Assembly: GCF_900198365.1 (NCBI RefSeq)
Contig: NZ_FZMS01000029.1
Coordinates: 1-60,909 of the forward strand
Reading direction: 5' to 3'
Length of the DNA stretch: 60,909 nt
Origin: Helicobacter bilis
GTDB taxonomy: Bacteria; Campylobacterota; Campylobacteria; Campylobacterales; Helicobacteraceae
Of this stretch, positions 35,668-47,738 are shown piece after piece (position 1 is the stretch's first letter; every line of letters starts with the position of its first letter). Under the pieces are notes generated by a model. It saw only the letters and a program-made list of their open reading frames with translations. It was not told the DNA's origin and did not search any database. Both the position numbers and the translations under genes were made by a program.

Positions 35668-36288
35668 ATGGAAAAGGTAGCAGATTATGCGCTGTATATA
35701 GATTATGGAATCTTTGGTTTTTTGGTATTTTTGAGTTTGCTTGTTATTGCCATTGGGATTGAGAGACTTTGGTTTTATTCTATCATTCGGCTTGATGATT
35801 ATAGCGATAAAAGGGAGTTAGAGCTTGATTTACACAAGCGGCTTACACTCGTTGCTACGATTGGCTCAAATGCACCTTATGTTGGTTTGCTTGGCACTGT
35901 AATTGGGATTATGCTAACCTTTACTAGCATTGGGGCAAATAGTATGCTTGATACAAAGGGTATTATGGTGGGACTTGCTATGGCGTTGAGAGCTACTGCA
36001 TTAGGACTTGTTGTAGCGATACCTAGCATTGTATTTTATAACCTTTTAGTGCGAAAGGCAGAAGTGATTCTAACAAATTGGGATATTTTCACAAATCCAA
36101 ACACAAATACAAAGAATAACCCACGACTTGATTATAGAGAAGATCTAACAAGCAATCAATTACGAGAAGATAAAAGACCAAAGCCATATAGCTATACAAC
36201 AGATTCTAATCTCAAGGACCGCATACACAAAGCAAAGCGAATAGAGATAAAAGATATAGAATCTAGCACAGCAGACAAAAAGGACTAG
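35668..36288 (+). CDS. exbB: ExbB-type proton channel protein with an extended C-terminus
   Basis: A 206-residue MotA/TolQ/ExbB protein with helices about 15-38, 70-95 and 105-130. LVATIGSNAPYVGLLGTVIGIMLTF and GLAMALRATALGLVVAIPSIVFYN are the pore motifs. After residue 140 follows a polar tail of about 60 residues (Asn/Arg/Lys-rich) longer than usual in small ExbB proteins of the group. It should energise TonB-dependent uptake with ExbD; no tonB is adjacent. AAAGGGTTATT precedes the ATG, and exbD starts 2 bases after its stop. Confidence 0.87.
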   Translation: MEKVADYALYIDYGIFGFLVFLSLLVIAIGIERLWFYSIIRLDDYSDKRELELDLHKRLTLVATIGSNAPYVGLLGTVIGIMLTFTSIGANSMLDTKGIMVGLAMALRATALGLVVAIPSIVFYNLLVRKAEVILTNWDIFTNPNTNTKNNPRLDYREDLTSNQLREDKRPKPYSYTTDSNLKDRIHKAKRIEIKDIESSTADKKD

Positions 36289-36289
36289 C

Positions 36290-36673
36290 ATGAAAAAGAT
36301 AGATTCACTAAACCTTGTGCCTTTTATTGACATTATGCTTGTATTGCTTGTGATTGTTTTAATGTCAGCTTCTTTTAGTGTCTCATCTCAGCTACCCATT
36401 CAAATACCACAAGTTGATGAAGGCACACAAAATAGCTTAGAATCTAAACGCATTCATATTGCATTAGATAAAGATGGCAAAATGTATATAAACTCACAGC
36501 AAGTTGATAAAGTGGCAATGCAGGGCTATTTACGCAGCCTAGATTCTAAAACTAGCGTGATTATTAAAGCTGATAAAGATGCAAATGTGCAGCAGTTTGT
36601 AGAAATCATGGCAGCATTACAATATTTTGGTTTGACAAATGTCTTTACAGAAGTAGAGCAGACTAACCCCTAA
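36290..36673 (+). CDS. exbD: ExbD-type protein
   Basis: A 127-residue ExbB partner. The short N-terminus MKKIDSLNLVPFIDIMLVLLV holds the essential Asp in the membrane helix; the periplasmic domain includes IHIALDKDGKMYIN and VIIKADKDANVQQFVEIM, typical of ExbD/TolR. AAAAAGGACTAGC upstream. It is the second pair of this family in the window (the first is tolQR at 8.7 kb), which suggests one pair for Tol and one for TonB. Confidence 0.88.
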   Translation: MKKIDSLNLVPFIDIMLVLLVIVLMSASFSVSSQLPIQIPQVDEGTQNSLESKRIHIALDKDGKMYINSQQVDKVAMQGYLRSLDSKTSVIIKADKDANVQQFVEIMAALQYFGLTNVFTEVEQTNP

Positions 36674-36698
36674 GACTTTAGATAAATAAGGGCATATC

Positions 36699-40042
<3,344 letters not shown>

Positions 40043-40195
40043 GGATTGTTTGGTGTGTTAAGTGTAAAGGAATGGGTTAAATCTCTTTACTAGTGAATCT
40101 TATAAATGCTGATTGCTAAAATCTATGATTATAAGGTAATTGTGAATGATAAAACAGATTTGAAATGCAAAATAAACTTCATTATGGAGCAAGTT

Positions 40196-40726
40196 ATGGC
40201 AAAAAATAAAGCAGTATTTTTTGATAGAGATGGTGTGATTAATGTGGATTTATCTTATGTGTATAAAAAGGAAGATTTTAGATTCTATGATGATTTCTTT
40301 CCTTGTGTTACACATTTTAAAAAGCAAGGGTATAAGCTCGTTGTAGTTACAAATCAATCGGGAATTGAAAGGGGTTACTACACGATCAAGGACTTTTTAT
40401 CATTAAGCTCTTATATGCAAGATTACATGCAAGAGCGACTGGGCTTTCGCTTTGATAGAATCTATTTTTGTCCGCTACTACATGATACGATAAGACGCAA
40501 ACCAGCAAGTGGCATGATTATACAAGCCATGAATGATTTAGATTTAGACCTTAGTAAATCTTGTCTTGTTGGTGATAGATTAACTGATATTATGGCAGCC
40601 AAAAATGCAGGTATAACAAAGCGATATTTGCTATGCAGGGATAAAAAGCATGAAAATTCAGCGGAATTAGATAAGGGTGAATATACACTCATTCATACAC
40701 TTGATGATTTTCTTCCAGACAATTAG
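40196..40726 (+). CDS. gmhB: HAD-family phosphatase, GmhB-like (heptose bisphosphate phosphatase)
   Basis: A 176-residue HAD-IIIA hydrolase. FFDRDGVIN holds the nucleophile Asp, VVTNQSGI the second motif, and LVGDRLTDIMAAKNAGI the Mg-binding motif. In this group the usual job is removing the 7-phosphate from heptose bisphosphate for lipopolysaccharide core synthesis. The zinc-binding Cys/His loop of GmhB is mostly lost: CPLLHDTIRRKP keeps one Cys where enzymes like E. coli GmhB have several. The frame is open from 40106, but GGAGCAAGTT sets the start at 40196. Histidinol phosphatase is an alternative. Confidence 0.75.
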   Translation: MAKNKAVFFDRDGVINVDLSYVYKKEDFRFYDDFFPCVTHFKKQGYKLVVVTNQSGIERGYYTIKDFLSLSSYMQDYMQERLGFRFDRIYFCPLLHDTIRRKPASGMIIQAMNDLDLDLSKSCLVGDRLTDIMAAKNAGITKRYLLCRDKKHENSAELDKGEYTLIHTLDDFLPDN

Positions 40727-41110
40727 CATGTTTAAACTATATATACCCATAAGCTATAAATAAAGTTGTCAAAAGCATGAGTGAAAATCTCGTGTATTTC
40801 AGTAAAGAATGTAAATAGTCAATAATAATGGAACGCATAAAGAGGGCAAAACGGCAATTAATTCACATGCCCACCCCCCCCCAAAAATATGCGTGTTAAA
40901 TGAACGAAAAGGCTTTTCTTCCAAATGGGCTGGGTGTAGATTTAGGGTGTGAAACAAAAGATATCACACCAGCAAAATAAGCATTACACTCTCCTTATTG
41001 CATTTGTGGCGATATTATAGGCGAGATTCTTAAACTAGGTTCGGTTTAGATTTTATTCACTCAAAATCTTAATGAGTTTGGATTCAAAATCATTTTTATC
41101 TCATAAGATT
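40727..41110. other. Intergenic region with decayed frame and a C9 tract
   Basis: Between convergent gmhB and a large orphan gene. It holds a run of nine C (40874-40882). Downstream of it, one frame reads NEKAFLPNGLGVDLG..., a stop, then ALHSPYCICGDIIGEILKLGSV and another stop, which looks like remains of a protein-coding gene that I cannot name. No intact gene seen. Confidence 0.4.
40874..40882. repeat. Homopolymeric C9 tract
   Basis: Nine consecutive C on the plus strand, far longer than expected in a genome of this composition. G/C tracts of this length are slippage-prone in Campylobacterota and usually lie in phase-variable genes. Here it lies in a short frame beginning ATGCCCACC and may mark a former contingency gene. 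Confidence 0.7.
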
Positions 41111-43330
41111 CTATACCCTATACTCCACGACGCAGTAATGCGGCAGAATTTCTTTTACTCTTTCTGTTAGGATTCTACCTCTCTCAATAATCTCTTTATC
41201 GGTTACTTCCACCCAGCCGCCTTTTCCATCAAATTCAAGCTCAAAATAATCATACGCCCATTTACTCAATTCTTCATCAAATTTTTCTATCTCTTCCCTA
41301 TTGCCTGTTATATCAATCCCCAAGTCATCCTCCAAAACACTTTCAAGCAAAGTCGCACAAGCCTCTTCATCCCACAATCCACAATCATAATCACTTAACA
41401 CATAGTAATACTTTATCTCCTTTATATCATCTTCACTCTCAACATAAGTCTCTATATACGCATCGCCTTTAAAGTGTGCTTTCAACGCCTTAGCAAGTTC
41501 TAATTTTTGCTCATTAAAGGCAGCATACAGCTTTTTTAGAAACTCATCTGCATCATCTTTATACCAATACAGCCCATACTCATCGTGTAGCCTTTGCCAC
41601 TGCGTAAATTTCCACGCTAAATCTTGCGGTAATCCCAAAAGTTCATACCCAACATTTGGAAATTCTCTTTCTTGCTTTTCATCACTCCAAAGACTCCATA
41701 TCCCACTACTATAAAATTCCCCCCACACTTGCAAATGCCATTTATGCTTGCAATACTTATCGCCACAGGGCTTAATATTTCTTTTTTGCTCTAATTGCTC
41801 TTTATGCTTTTGTAGTAGCTTTTCATATCGCTCTAGCACGCCTTTATTTGGCTCTTTTTTGCTATTTCTCTCCATAATGTCAATAATGCTTTGTGGAATC
41901 TCTTTGTAAGTTTCAATCACATTTAATGCCATATTGCGACAGCGAGTTACATGGCTTTGCAGGGCAGTTTCTACAAACTCTAGCCCAATAATCTCATCAA
42001 AGTTTCTAAGATTTTGCACGATGAAGCTTATTTCATCATACACCCTAAACTCCGCCCCAAGTCCTAGCTCATCTTTTGGCTCACTTTTTAAAGCCTTCAA
42101 GTCAAATCGCTCCTTTGCTAAAGCACAAAGCCTTTTATATCTATCTTTAGAATTTGTAAGCGTGAGTGGATACCACTCTTTAAACTCCGTATTTTCCCTA
42201 GCGATGTTAAACATATCCTCCCATATATCAATGCCAAGATGCCTAGCAATGCTCCTTGCATCATAGTTAAATACATCAGCACGGATTTGCCCCTCCCAAT
42301 CAATCCCGCTATGAAAGGCTAGAGTATTGATAATATCTAGCAGCTCCTTTTTCTGCTTTTCATCATATTCTAGCTCCTCTTCAATCGGGCTAATCAACGC
42401 ACAAATAATGGCAAATCGCTCTATATTCATCACTTTGTTTTTAGATTCTTCAATAAACAACGCGACTAGTTCTTTAGAATGTGGATAGTCTGCAAAATGC
42501 ACCTTACTCAAGCCACAAAAGCTTTTTAGCATTTGTCCCGTTGCTGTGTAGATTTTTTCATCAAATCCCCGCTCCTTTATAAACCCTAGCAAATCGCCCT
42601 TTTCTAAACACTCAAGCACAATATGATCAATCCCAATCTCACATTGATAGCCTTCAAGCAGCAGCCACTCTCGCTTTTTCTCATCATCAATTTTCACATA
42701 GTCCACATAGGCGATTCTCCCCCAGCCCTTTGTGCGTTTTGCTAGATAAAAGATTTCATCATTTTTCTCATTACGCATTAACGCCACGGCGACAAATCTC
42801 GCAAACTCATCTGCCAAGCCCAAGTATAAAAGCATAGCTATCTCTTTTTCATCAAGATTGCAAATCCCAAGCACGGCAATGCCAAATTTAATCGCCTCTC
42901 TATGCACCCCGCTACGCAGAAATTGCCTAGCCGCAGTGATACAGAAATGCAAAAGCCTCGCATTATTATCCGCCTCATTGATTAGTGCTTCTAAAAAGCC
43001 ATCAATATACCCAAGCGTTCTATGCTGGATAATAAACATATAAATCCCGCCTAAATGCTTATCTATCAATTCATCGCTTAATGCATCAGAATCCACTTCC
43101 GCAAAATGCCTAAACATCGTAAGTAGCGTATCTGCACCATTTTTCTCATCTTTTCCCATAATGCCATCTAACATTCCGGGCATAAAGTTTAGCCCCGCAA
43201 TCTCTGGCATAGCAATATGCAGACTATCATCATCTGGCAAGTCTTTATCTAAGCCCTCTTGTGTCGCATTTTCTACAATCCACTCAAGCAGCCCCTGCTC
43301 CCCGCTTATAATCTTTTCATAGCTTTGCAT
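41111..43330 (-). CDS. Large hypothetical protein, mostly helical
   Basis: A 739-residue soluble protein that I do not recognise. It has no signal peptide or membrane helix. Residues about 60-450 are mostly amphipathic helices that could be HEAT-like repeats (AIKFGIAVLGICNLDEKEIAMLLYLG-type). A CGDKYCKHKWHLQVWGEF segment (about 538-555) has two Cys and His and may bind metal. The C-terminal 150 residues are very acidic and aromatic (YVLSDYDCGLWDEEAC, YDYFELEFDGKGGW), resembling immunity-type or small regulatory domains, which is only an impression. AAAAGGAAGATT precedes the ATG. Unlike its neighbours it contains few AGATTCT words, a possible sign of recent arrival. Confidence 0.65.
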   Translation of the reverse strand: MQSYEKIISGEQGLLEWIVENATQEGLDKDLPDDDSLHIAMPEIAGLNFMPGMLDGIMGKDEKNGADTLLTMFRHFAEVDSDALSDELIDKHLGGIYMFIIQHRTLGYIDGFLEALINEADNNARLLHFCITAARQFLRSGVHREAIKFGIAVLGICNLDEKEIAMLLYLGLADEFARFVAVALMRNEKNDEIFYLAKRTKGWGRIAYVDYVKIDDEKKREWLLLEGYQCEIGIDHIVLECLEKGDLLGFIKERGFDEKIYTATGQMLKSFCGLSKVHFADYPHSKELVALFIEESKNKVMNIERFAIICALISPIEEELEYDEKQKKELLDIINTLAFHSGIDWEGQIRADVFNYDARSIARHLGIDIWEDMFNIARENTEFKEWYPLTLTNSKDRYKRLCALAKERFDLKALKSEPKDELGLGAEFRVYDEISFIVQNLRNFDEIIGLEFVETALQSHVTRCRNMALNVIETYKEIPQSIIDIMERNSKKEPNKGVLERYEKLLQKHKEQLEQKRNIKPCGDKYCKHKWHLQVWGEFYSSGIWSLWSDEKQEREFPNVGYELLGLPQDLAWKFTQWQRLHDEYGLYWYKDDADEFLKKLYAAFNEQKLELAKALKAHFKGDAYIETYVESEDDIKEIKYYYVLSDYDCGLWDEEACATLLESVLEDDLGIDITGNREEIEKFDEELSKWAYDYFELEFDGKGGWVEVTDKEIIERGRILTERVKEILPHYCVVEYRV

Positions 43331-43505
43331 AATCTTCCTTTTTGTAGTTTGCTTTATTATAGCATTTTAAAAAGTATTGCATGGGATTAATCGTTTAAAA
43401 TCACAAACTACTAAAAGTCCAAAAATTTTATTTCATTTACTATATATATTAGAATGCACTCCGTCATATTTTTTTGACAAATATTTTATTTACAAGGAGA
43501 TCGGT

Positions 43506-43703
43506 ATGTCTATTGATAGGTTAATAGTAAAGTTTGCGGATAAGCAAGTAGCTGAAAAGTATGCAAAAGCTGCAGGGGAGGCAAAAAAACAACACAAAAC
43601 AACATGTTTTGTAGATTCTGCAGAATGGAAAGTGGCAGATATTAAGAATGCTCTTTTAAAAAGTGGCAATGGTGCATTAGTAAGACAATATGGTTTAGAA
43701 TAG
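43506..43703 (+). CDS. Small hypothetical protein (65 residues)
   Basis: A charged soluble protein, MSIDRLIVKFADKQVAEKYA and onward, ending in ALVRQYGLE. The start at 43506 is fixed by ACAAGGAGATCGGT; the frame upstream is leader. The predicted structure is beta-alpha-beta-like (LIVKFAD, a long Ala/Lys helix, TTCFVD, then a second helix). There is one Cys. I know no family for it. It lies 11 bases before the next small gene and probably shares its transcript. Confidence 0.6.
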   Translation: MSIDRLIVKFADKQVAEKYAKAAGEAKKQHKTTCFVDSAEWKVADIKNALLKSGNGALVRQYGLE

Positions 43704-43714
43704 GGAGAATAGAT

Positions 43715-43887
43715 ATGGCTAAAAAAATCATCGTATGACTACACAAGCGGAGTTTGATAATCATTCAAATCAGTTAAATCCAACTCACCTAGAATATCAA
43801 AAAGTGCATCCAGAATCTAAAAAAACTGGCACCAATGCTTCTAAAGGAAGTAACAATAGTGGTCATAAAGGTAATCCTAAGAAGTAG
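43715..43887 (+). pseudogene. Small polar protein gene frameshifted in an A7 run
   Basis: After AGGGAGAATAG an ATG opens a frame that stops after seven codons (MAKKIIV). Adding one A to the A7 run (43721-43727) joins it to the following 50-codon frame, giving MAKKNHRMTTQAEFDNHSNQ and onward, a protein of about 58 residues ending in a Gly/Asn/Lys-rich tail. That N-terminus and the NHSNQLNPTH motif look like a real small-protein family. Alternatively the 50-residue frame starts at its own ATG (43735). It may be a frameshift, a phase switch or a sequencing error in a homopolymer. Confidence 0.55.
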
Positions 43888-44295
43888 TTTGGAATCTTGC
43901 AAGATGAATTTTTTATTGCGATAGCTTTTAAAGATGTCTATTTAGATAATAGGCAATGGGAAATGTGATTTAAGTCTCTGCGTGAGATGCCGTGTCGCTA
44001 TAATATGCGATTGCCGTAGAATCTAATGTCTTACACGGATTCTACGATTTGACTTTCTAATTTTAGATTATTGTATTTGCTTCAAATGTATGCAGTTGGT
44101 ATTTGTTTCGCCCTTTCTTGTTGTAGAAATGGCTTCTCTATCATTTGTCATTTTGCTTGAAATATCTTTTTATGTTCTTGTTTATCGTTTAATATTTTTA
44201 TTTCTTTAGTTTTGTATTGACTCTTTGTAGAATGCAGTATTCATAATAGCACACCAAAACCATGCGATTGTTATATTTTTAATAACACTCTGAAT
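43888..44295. other. Intergenic region with an inverted repeat
   Basis: No intact gene. A 9-bp perfect inverted repeat, CGTAGAATC (44015-44023) with GATTCTACG (44038-44046), forms a hairpin with a 14-base loop; no T-run follows closely, so its role as terminator is uncertain. A TATAAT-like box occurs near 44008. Confidence 0.4.
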
Positions 44296-45168
44296 CTACT
44301 TCTCAAAAATAGAATCTAAAAGTCCATTGATAAAATCTTTTTCTTCAAATGCAATGAGTTCATCAGCCTTTTCACCAACACCCAAAAATAGAATGGGCAG
44401 TTTAAACTCATGAATAATGCTTAAAATCGCACCGCCCTTGCTTGTGCCATCCATTTTTGTGATGATAACGCCATCAAGTCCTAAGGCTTCATGAAAGATT
44501 CTGGCTTGTTCTATACTTGAGCTGCCTTGTGTGCCATCTAGCACTAAAATCTTATGAAAAGGCTTGTTTTCCAAAGCCTTGCTGCATGTTTTTGAGATTT
44601 TTATAAGCTCATTTTTAAGATTTGTTTGATTGGGTAGTCGCCCCGCTGTATCGATAATAGCATAATCCATATTCCGTGCTTTTGCAGCATTAATTGTATC
44701 AAATGCTAACGCACTAGGATCATGAGCGTGTTTTGTGGTAACAATCTCTACGCCGATTTTCTCACTCCATAGCTGCAACTGCTCGATAGCTGCCGCACGA
44801 AATGTATCCCCTGCACCAAGTATTACCTTCTTGTTATTATCCTTAAATCTTTTTGCAAGTTTTGCGATTGTCGTGGTTTTTCCCGCACCATTTACACCGA
44901 ACACAAGATAGACGATAGGATTTTCTTCTATCTCTTGGAATCTAATCTTATCATAATAGCTTTCCCCGCGAAAAAATCTCTCAATAGCAACACGCAAGGC
45001 ATCTCTACTGACATTTTCATCGAGATTATCTAGCATTTTTTCAATGATTTCATAATGAATATCTGATTCTATTAGAATCTCTTCTAGCATACTTTTTTCT
45101 ATCTTTTGTTGTTTTTGTCCTAAAAATCGTGCTATATTTTCTGAAGTTTTCTTAAAAAATGAAAACAT
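44296..45168 (-). CDS. ftsY: Signal recognition particle receptor FtsY
   Basis: A 290-residue GTPase that docks the signal recognition particle at the membrane. The short N domain (about residues 1-80) is followed by the G domain: [15 protein letters not shown] (G1), [12 protein letters not shown] (the SRP-GTPase insertion), DTAGRLPNQ (G3), [11 protein letters not shown] (G4) and [14 protein letters not shown]. The acidic A domain of longer FtsY proteins is absent, as expected for this group. ACAAGGAATAAAC precedes the ATG, 20 bases after the stop of the upstream lipoprotein gene, so both are probably co-transcribed. Confidence 0.95.
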   Translation of the reverse strand: MFSFFKKTSENIARFLGQKQQKIEKSMLEEILIESDIHYEIIEKMLDNLDENVSRDALRVAIERFFRGESYYDKIRFQEIEENPIVYLVFGVNGAGKTTTIAKLAKRFKDNNKKVILGAGDTFRAAAIEQLQLWSEKIGVEIVTTKHAHDPSALAFDTINAAKARNMDYAIIDTAGRLPNQTNLKNELIKISKTCSKALENKPFHKILVLDGTQGSSSIEQARIFHEALGLDGVIITKMDGTSKGGAILSIIHEFKLPILFLGVGEKADELIAFEEKDFINGLLDSIFEK

Positions 45169-45188
45169 GTTTATTCCTTGTCTTAGGG

Positions 45189-45929
45189 CTATTTAGATTG
45201 TAGAGATTCTGTGCTGCTTGGGGCACTTTGACTTAGTGTATTATTTGGTGTCTTTTCTGTCGTGTTAGAATCTAGCTTGTTAGAATCTATTTTATTGTCT
45301 TGTGTTAAAAGATCTGTTATCATTTGTTCAAATATCTCTTCTAACACCGCCCCTTCAATGCTTTGTATGATATTATTGTGAGTGTCTTGTAGTATAAATA
45401 ATGGTGCTTGGTAGTCTCTAATCTCAATATTTAATGTGCGTTTTAGAGAATCTAGAAATAAATCAAGCTTATTATTTGTATCCACAAGATTCACTAAATT
45501 TTGACTAAGCGTAATTGGAAAATCTCTGTAACTATTAGCATGTATTGCCTGTTTGCTTAAAATAAATACCTGCAAATTTTTTGAACGATGCAATAAATTG
45601 TTAATATGGATAAAAGTTGGCATACACATACTGCAGTCTTTTGGGAAAAAAGCAAATAATTTAACTGCATTGCTAGATAGCATGCTTTGCTTATTTGTCG
45701 TGTTTGTAATATGTAGCTGTATTCTGTTATTGATATGTTGCAATGAAATCTTTGCAGTTGTGTTGTTGCTTATATTTGTGAAATCATAAGATTCTGTTTT
45801 GCTATCACTTGTCTTATTATCATCAGTATCACTACAACCAAACAAAGCTATAAGTAAGCCAAAGCATAAAGCAAAAAGATATGTGCTATATGATTTTGCA
45901 TATAGTAAATTATGTGTAAATTCTCGCAT
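45189..45929 (-). CDS. Thioredoxin-like lipoprotein
   Basis: A 246-residue protein with an N-terminal hydrophobic segment and lipobox-like ALFGC (Cys near residue 32), followed by a polar linker and a thioredoxin-like domain: [19 protein letters not shown] has a C-S-M-C active site in the right position after a beta strand, and a later QAPLFILQD supplies the cis-Pro-like region (APL). It probably acts in periplasmic thiol redox reactions. The last 40 residues are Ser/Asn/Asp-rich and repeat DSNKLDSN-type words made from AGAATCTA. It precedes ftsY. Confidence 0.7.
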   Translation of the reverse strand: MREFTHNLLYAKSYSTYLFALCFGLLIALFGCSDTDDNKTSDSKTESYDFTNISNNTTAKISLQHINNRIQLHITNTTNKQSMLSSNAVKLFAFFPKDCSMCMPTFIHINNLLHRSKNLQVFILSKQAIHANSYRDFPITLSQNLVNLVDTNNKLDLFLDSLKRTLNIEIRDYQAPLFILQDTHNNIIQSIEGAVLEEIFEQMITDLLTQDNKIDSNKLDSNTTEKTPNNTLSQSAPSSTESLQSK

Positions 45930-46017
45930 ATTTCCTCATTGACAGGTTTTAGATTCTAAAAATTAAATGTGAATTATAGCTAAAATAGGCATTTAGCTAT
46001 AATTATGGAGTGAGTCC

Positions 46018-46539
46018 TTAAGGCATATCTTTAAAAAGATTCTTTAACGCTATTAAAACATTTTCTTCTACTAAGTCATTTATGTCTTTTTCTGTAATCT
46101 CTGATTTACTGCCTAAGTCAGCAATTTGCGAGGATTTTAGATTAAGCTTTGCGTGTTGTGTGCTTGTAAGTGTTGTCAGGCCGCCTTGGTCTGTTGGGAT
46201 AAGCATAATTGCATGTATGGTAATATCAAAGCTATTATCATGCTTGTCCTGTATAAAACCACTTTCTGTCTGCAATGTTTTTTTTGCTTCTAGCTTTATA
46301 CGCAAGTTTGCATTGCTATCACTAGACTTTTTAAAACAACTTTTTGTCAAAGCCTTTTTAGCAGTCTTTTCAATCGCTTCTGCCATATCACCCTCTACTT
46401 CAAAAGTAGCACTAGCAAAAGTTTTAAAGACTTCGCATTGCGCGATATTCTTTTGTTCTACTTCGGCTTTTTTGGCACAACCACTATTAAGCATGATAGC
46501 TGCTAACGCAATACCTAAGATTTTTATTTTAAAAGACAT
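46018..46539 (-). CDS. Putative lipoprotein of unknown function
   Basis: A 173-residue exported protein with lipobox LNSGC (Cys about residue 21) after a hydrophobic signal. The mature part has two Cys (QCEVF, SCFKK) and beta-rich segments (NLRIKLEAKKTLQ, DNSFDITIHAIMLIP). The family is unknown to me. CAAGGAGAATACA precedes the ATG. It is divergent from luxS (110 bases between starts) and lies upstream of the thioredoxin-like gene with an 88-base gap. Confidence 0.6.
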   Translation of the reverse strand: MSFKIKILGIALAAIMLNSGCAKKAEVEQKNIAQCEVFKTFASATFEVEGDMAEAIEKTAKKALTKSCFKKSSDSNANLRIKLEAKKTLQTESGFIQDKHDNSFDITIHAIMLIPTDQGGLTTLTSTQHAKLNLKSSQIADLGSKSEITEKDINDLVEENVLIALKNLFKDMP

Positions 46540-46609
46540 TGTATTCTCCTTGCAAGTTTTTGACTAAACTAAATAGATTCTATAAAGCGGATATTCTACA
46601 ATAATTTGC

Positions 46610-46615
46610 TATAAT
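46610..46615 (+). promoter_or_regulatory. Likely -10 box of luxS
   Basis: TATAAT, 35 bases before the luxS ATG; the AAGGAGCATTT ribosome binding site lies between. Confidence 0.5.
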
Positions 46616-46649
46616 ATGCGTTAATTTTTTATATTTTTAAGGAGCATTT

Positions 46650-47150
46650 ATGCCATTACTTGATAGTTTTAAAGTCGATCACACAATTATGCCTGCCCCA
46701 GCCGTCCGCCTTGCAAAAAGCATGGAAACACCAAAAGGCGATAAGATTTCTGTATATGATTTGCGTTTTTGTAAGCCGAATATAGAGATATTAGATGAAA
46801 AAGGTATTCACACGCTAGAGCATTTATTTGCAGGTTTTATGCGAGATCATCTCAATGGCAAAAATACAGAAATCATTGATATTTCTCCTATGGGTTGTAG
46901 GACTGGATTCTATATGAGCGTGATTGGCACACCTAGCGAATATGAGGTAAAAGAGGCGTGGGAAGCAAGTATGCGTGATATTTTGCGTTTAACAAGCGAG
47001 GAGCAGATTCCAGAACTAAATATTTATCAATGCGGCACAGCAAAAATGCACTCTCTTCATAATGCACAAAAGATAGCACAAGACATGCTTGATAAGGGCA
47101 TTGGCGTAATGGATACGCAAAAACTTTTATTGAAAGAATTTTGTCAGTAA
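46650..47150 (+). CDS. luxS: S-ribosylhomocysteine lyase LuxS
   Basis: A 166-residue enzyme that splits S-ribosylhomocysteine into homocysteine and the AI-2 precursor. The metal-binding HTLEH motif (about residues 53-57), MGCRTGFYM with the catalytic Cys, and [10 protein letters not shown] near the end are all present. It has standard length. It opens a plus-strand run luxS-queF-tilS (24- and 78-base gaps). It serves methyl-cycle recycling and possibly signalling; in H. pylori luxS also affects motility. Confidence 0.96.
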   Translation: MPLLDSFKVDHTIMPAPAVRLAKSMETPKGDKISVYDLRFCKPNIEILDEKGIHTLEHLFAGFMRDHLNGKNTEIIDISPMGCRTGFYMSVIGTPSEYEVKEAWEASMRDILRLTSEEQIPELNIYQCGTAKMHSLHNAQKIAQDMLDKGIGVMDTQKLLLKEFCQ

Positions 47151-47174
47151 TGTGGAATCTAAATAGGAAAAAGT

Positions 47175-47660
47175 ATGGCAAAGCAAAAACAATATGATTT
47201 AAAGCAATTAGGCAAAGAGACGACATATACTTTCAGCTATGATCCAAATGTCTTAGAATCTGTGCCAAACCCACATCCACAAAGGGATTATTTTATTAAG
47301 TTTAACTGCCCAGAATTTACTTCACTCTGCCCCATCACAGGACAGCCAGATTTTGCTACCATATACATTAGCTATATAGCCGACAAACTTATTGTAGAAT
47401 CAAAATCGCTTAAATTATATCTATTTAGCTTCCGCAATCATGGCGGTTTCCATGAAGATTGTGTAAATACAATCGCAGATGATTTAATTAAACTTTTATC
47501 GCCTAGATATCTTGAAGTTTGGGGTAAATTTACACCAAGGGGTGGATTAAGCATAGATCCTTATGTAAATTATGGAAAAGAAAAAAGTGTGTATGCAAAA
47601 ATGGCAAAAAAGCGTTTATGGCTACATGATTTATATCCCGAAACAATTACAAATCGCTAG
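47175..47660 (+). CDS. queF: NADPH-dependent preQ0 reductase QueF
   Basis: A 161-residue enzyme reducing the nitrile of 7-cyano-7-deazaguanine in queuosine synthesis. It is of the short, unimodular type. [14 protein letters not shown] contains the catalytic Cys, [22 protein letters not shown] the QueF motif with the substrate Glu, and [12 protein letters not shown] the C-terminal signature. AGGAAAAAGT precedes the ATG. It sits between luxS and tilS; queuosine and lysidine are both anticodon-region modifications. Confidence 0.95.
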   Translation: MAKQKQYDLKQLGKETTYTFSYDPNVLESVPNPHPQRDYFIKFNCPEFTSLCPITGQPDFATIYISYIADKLIVESKSLKLYLFSFRNHGGFHEDCVNTIADDLIKLLSPRYLEVWGKFTPRGGLSIDPYVNYGKEKSVYAKMAKKRLWLHDLYPETITNR

Positions 47661-47738
47661 GTTAAGATCGTATTGATAGGGTTTTATACTATCATATTTT
47701 TATATTTACACACCGCAATTCATTTACAAAGAACACCA

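Noticed and set aside
46933-47226. 97-codon minus-strand frame opposite luxS and the start of queF
   Set aside because: It crosses two certain genes on the other strand and has no start signal.
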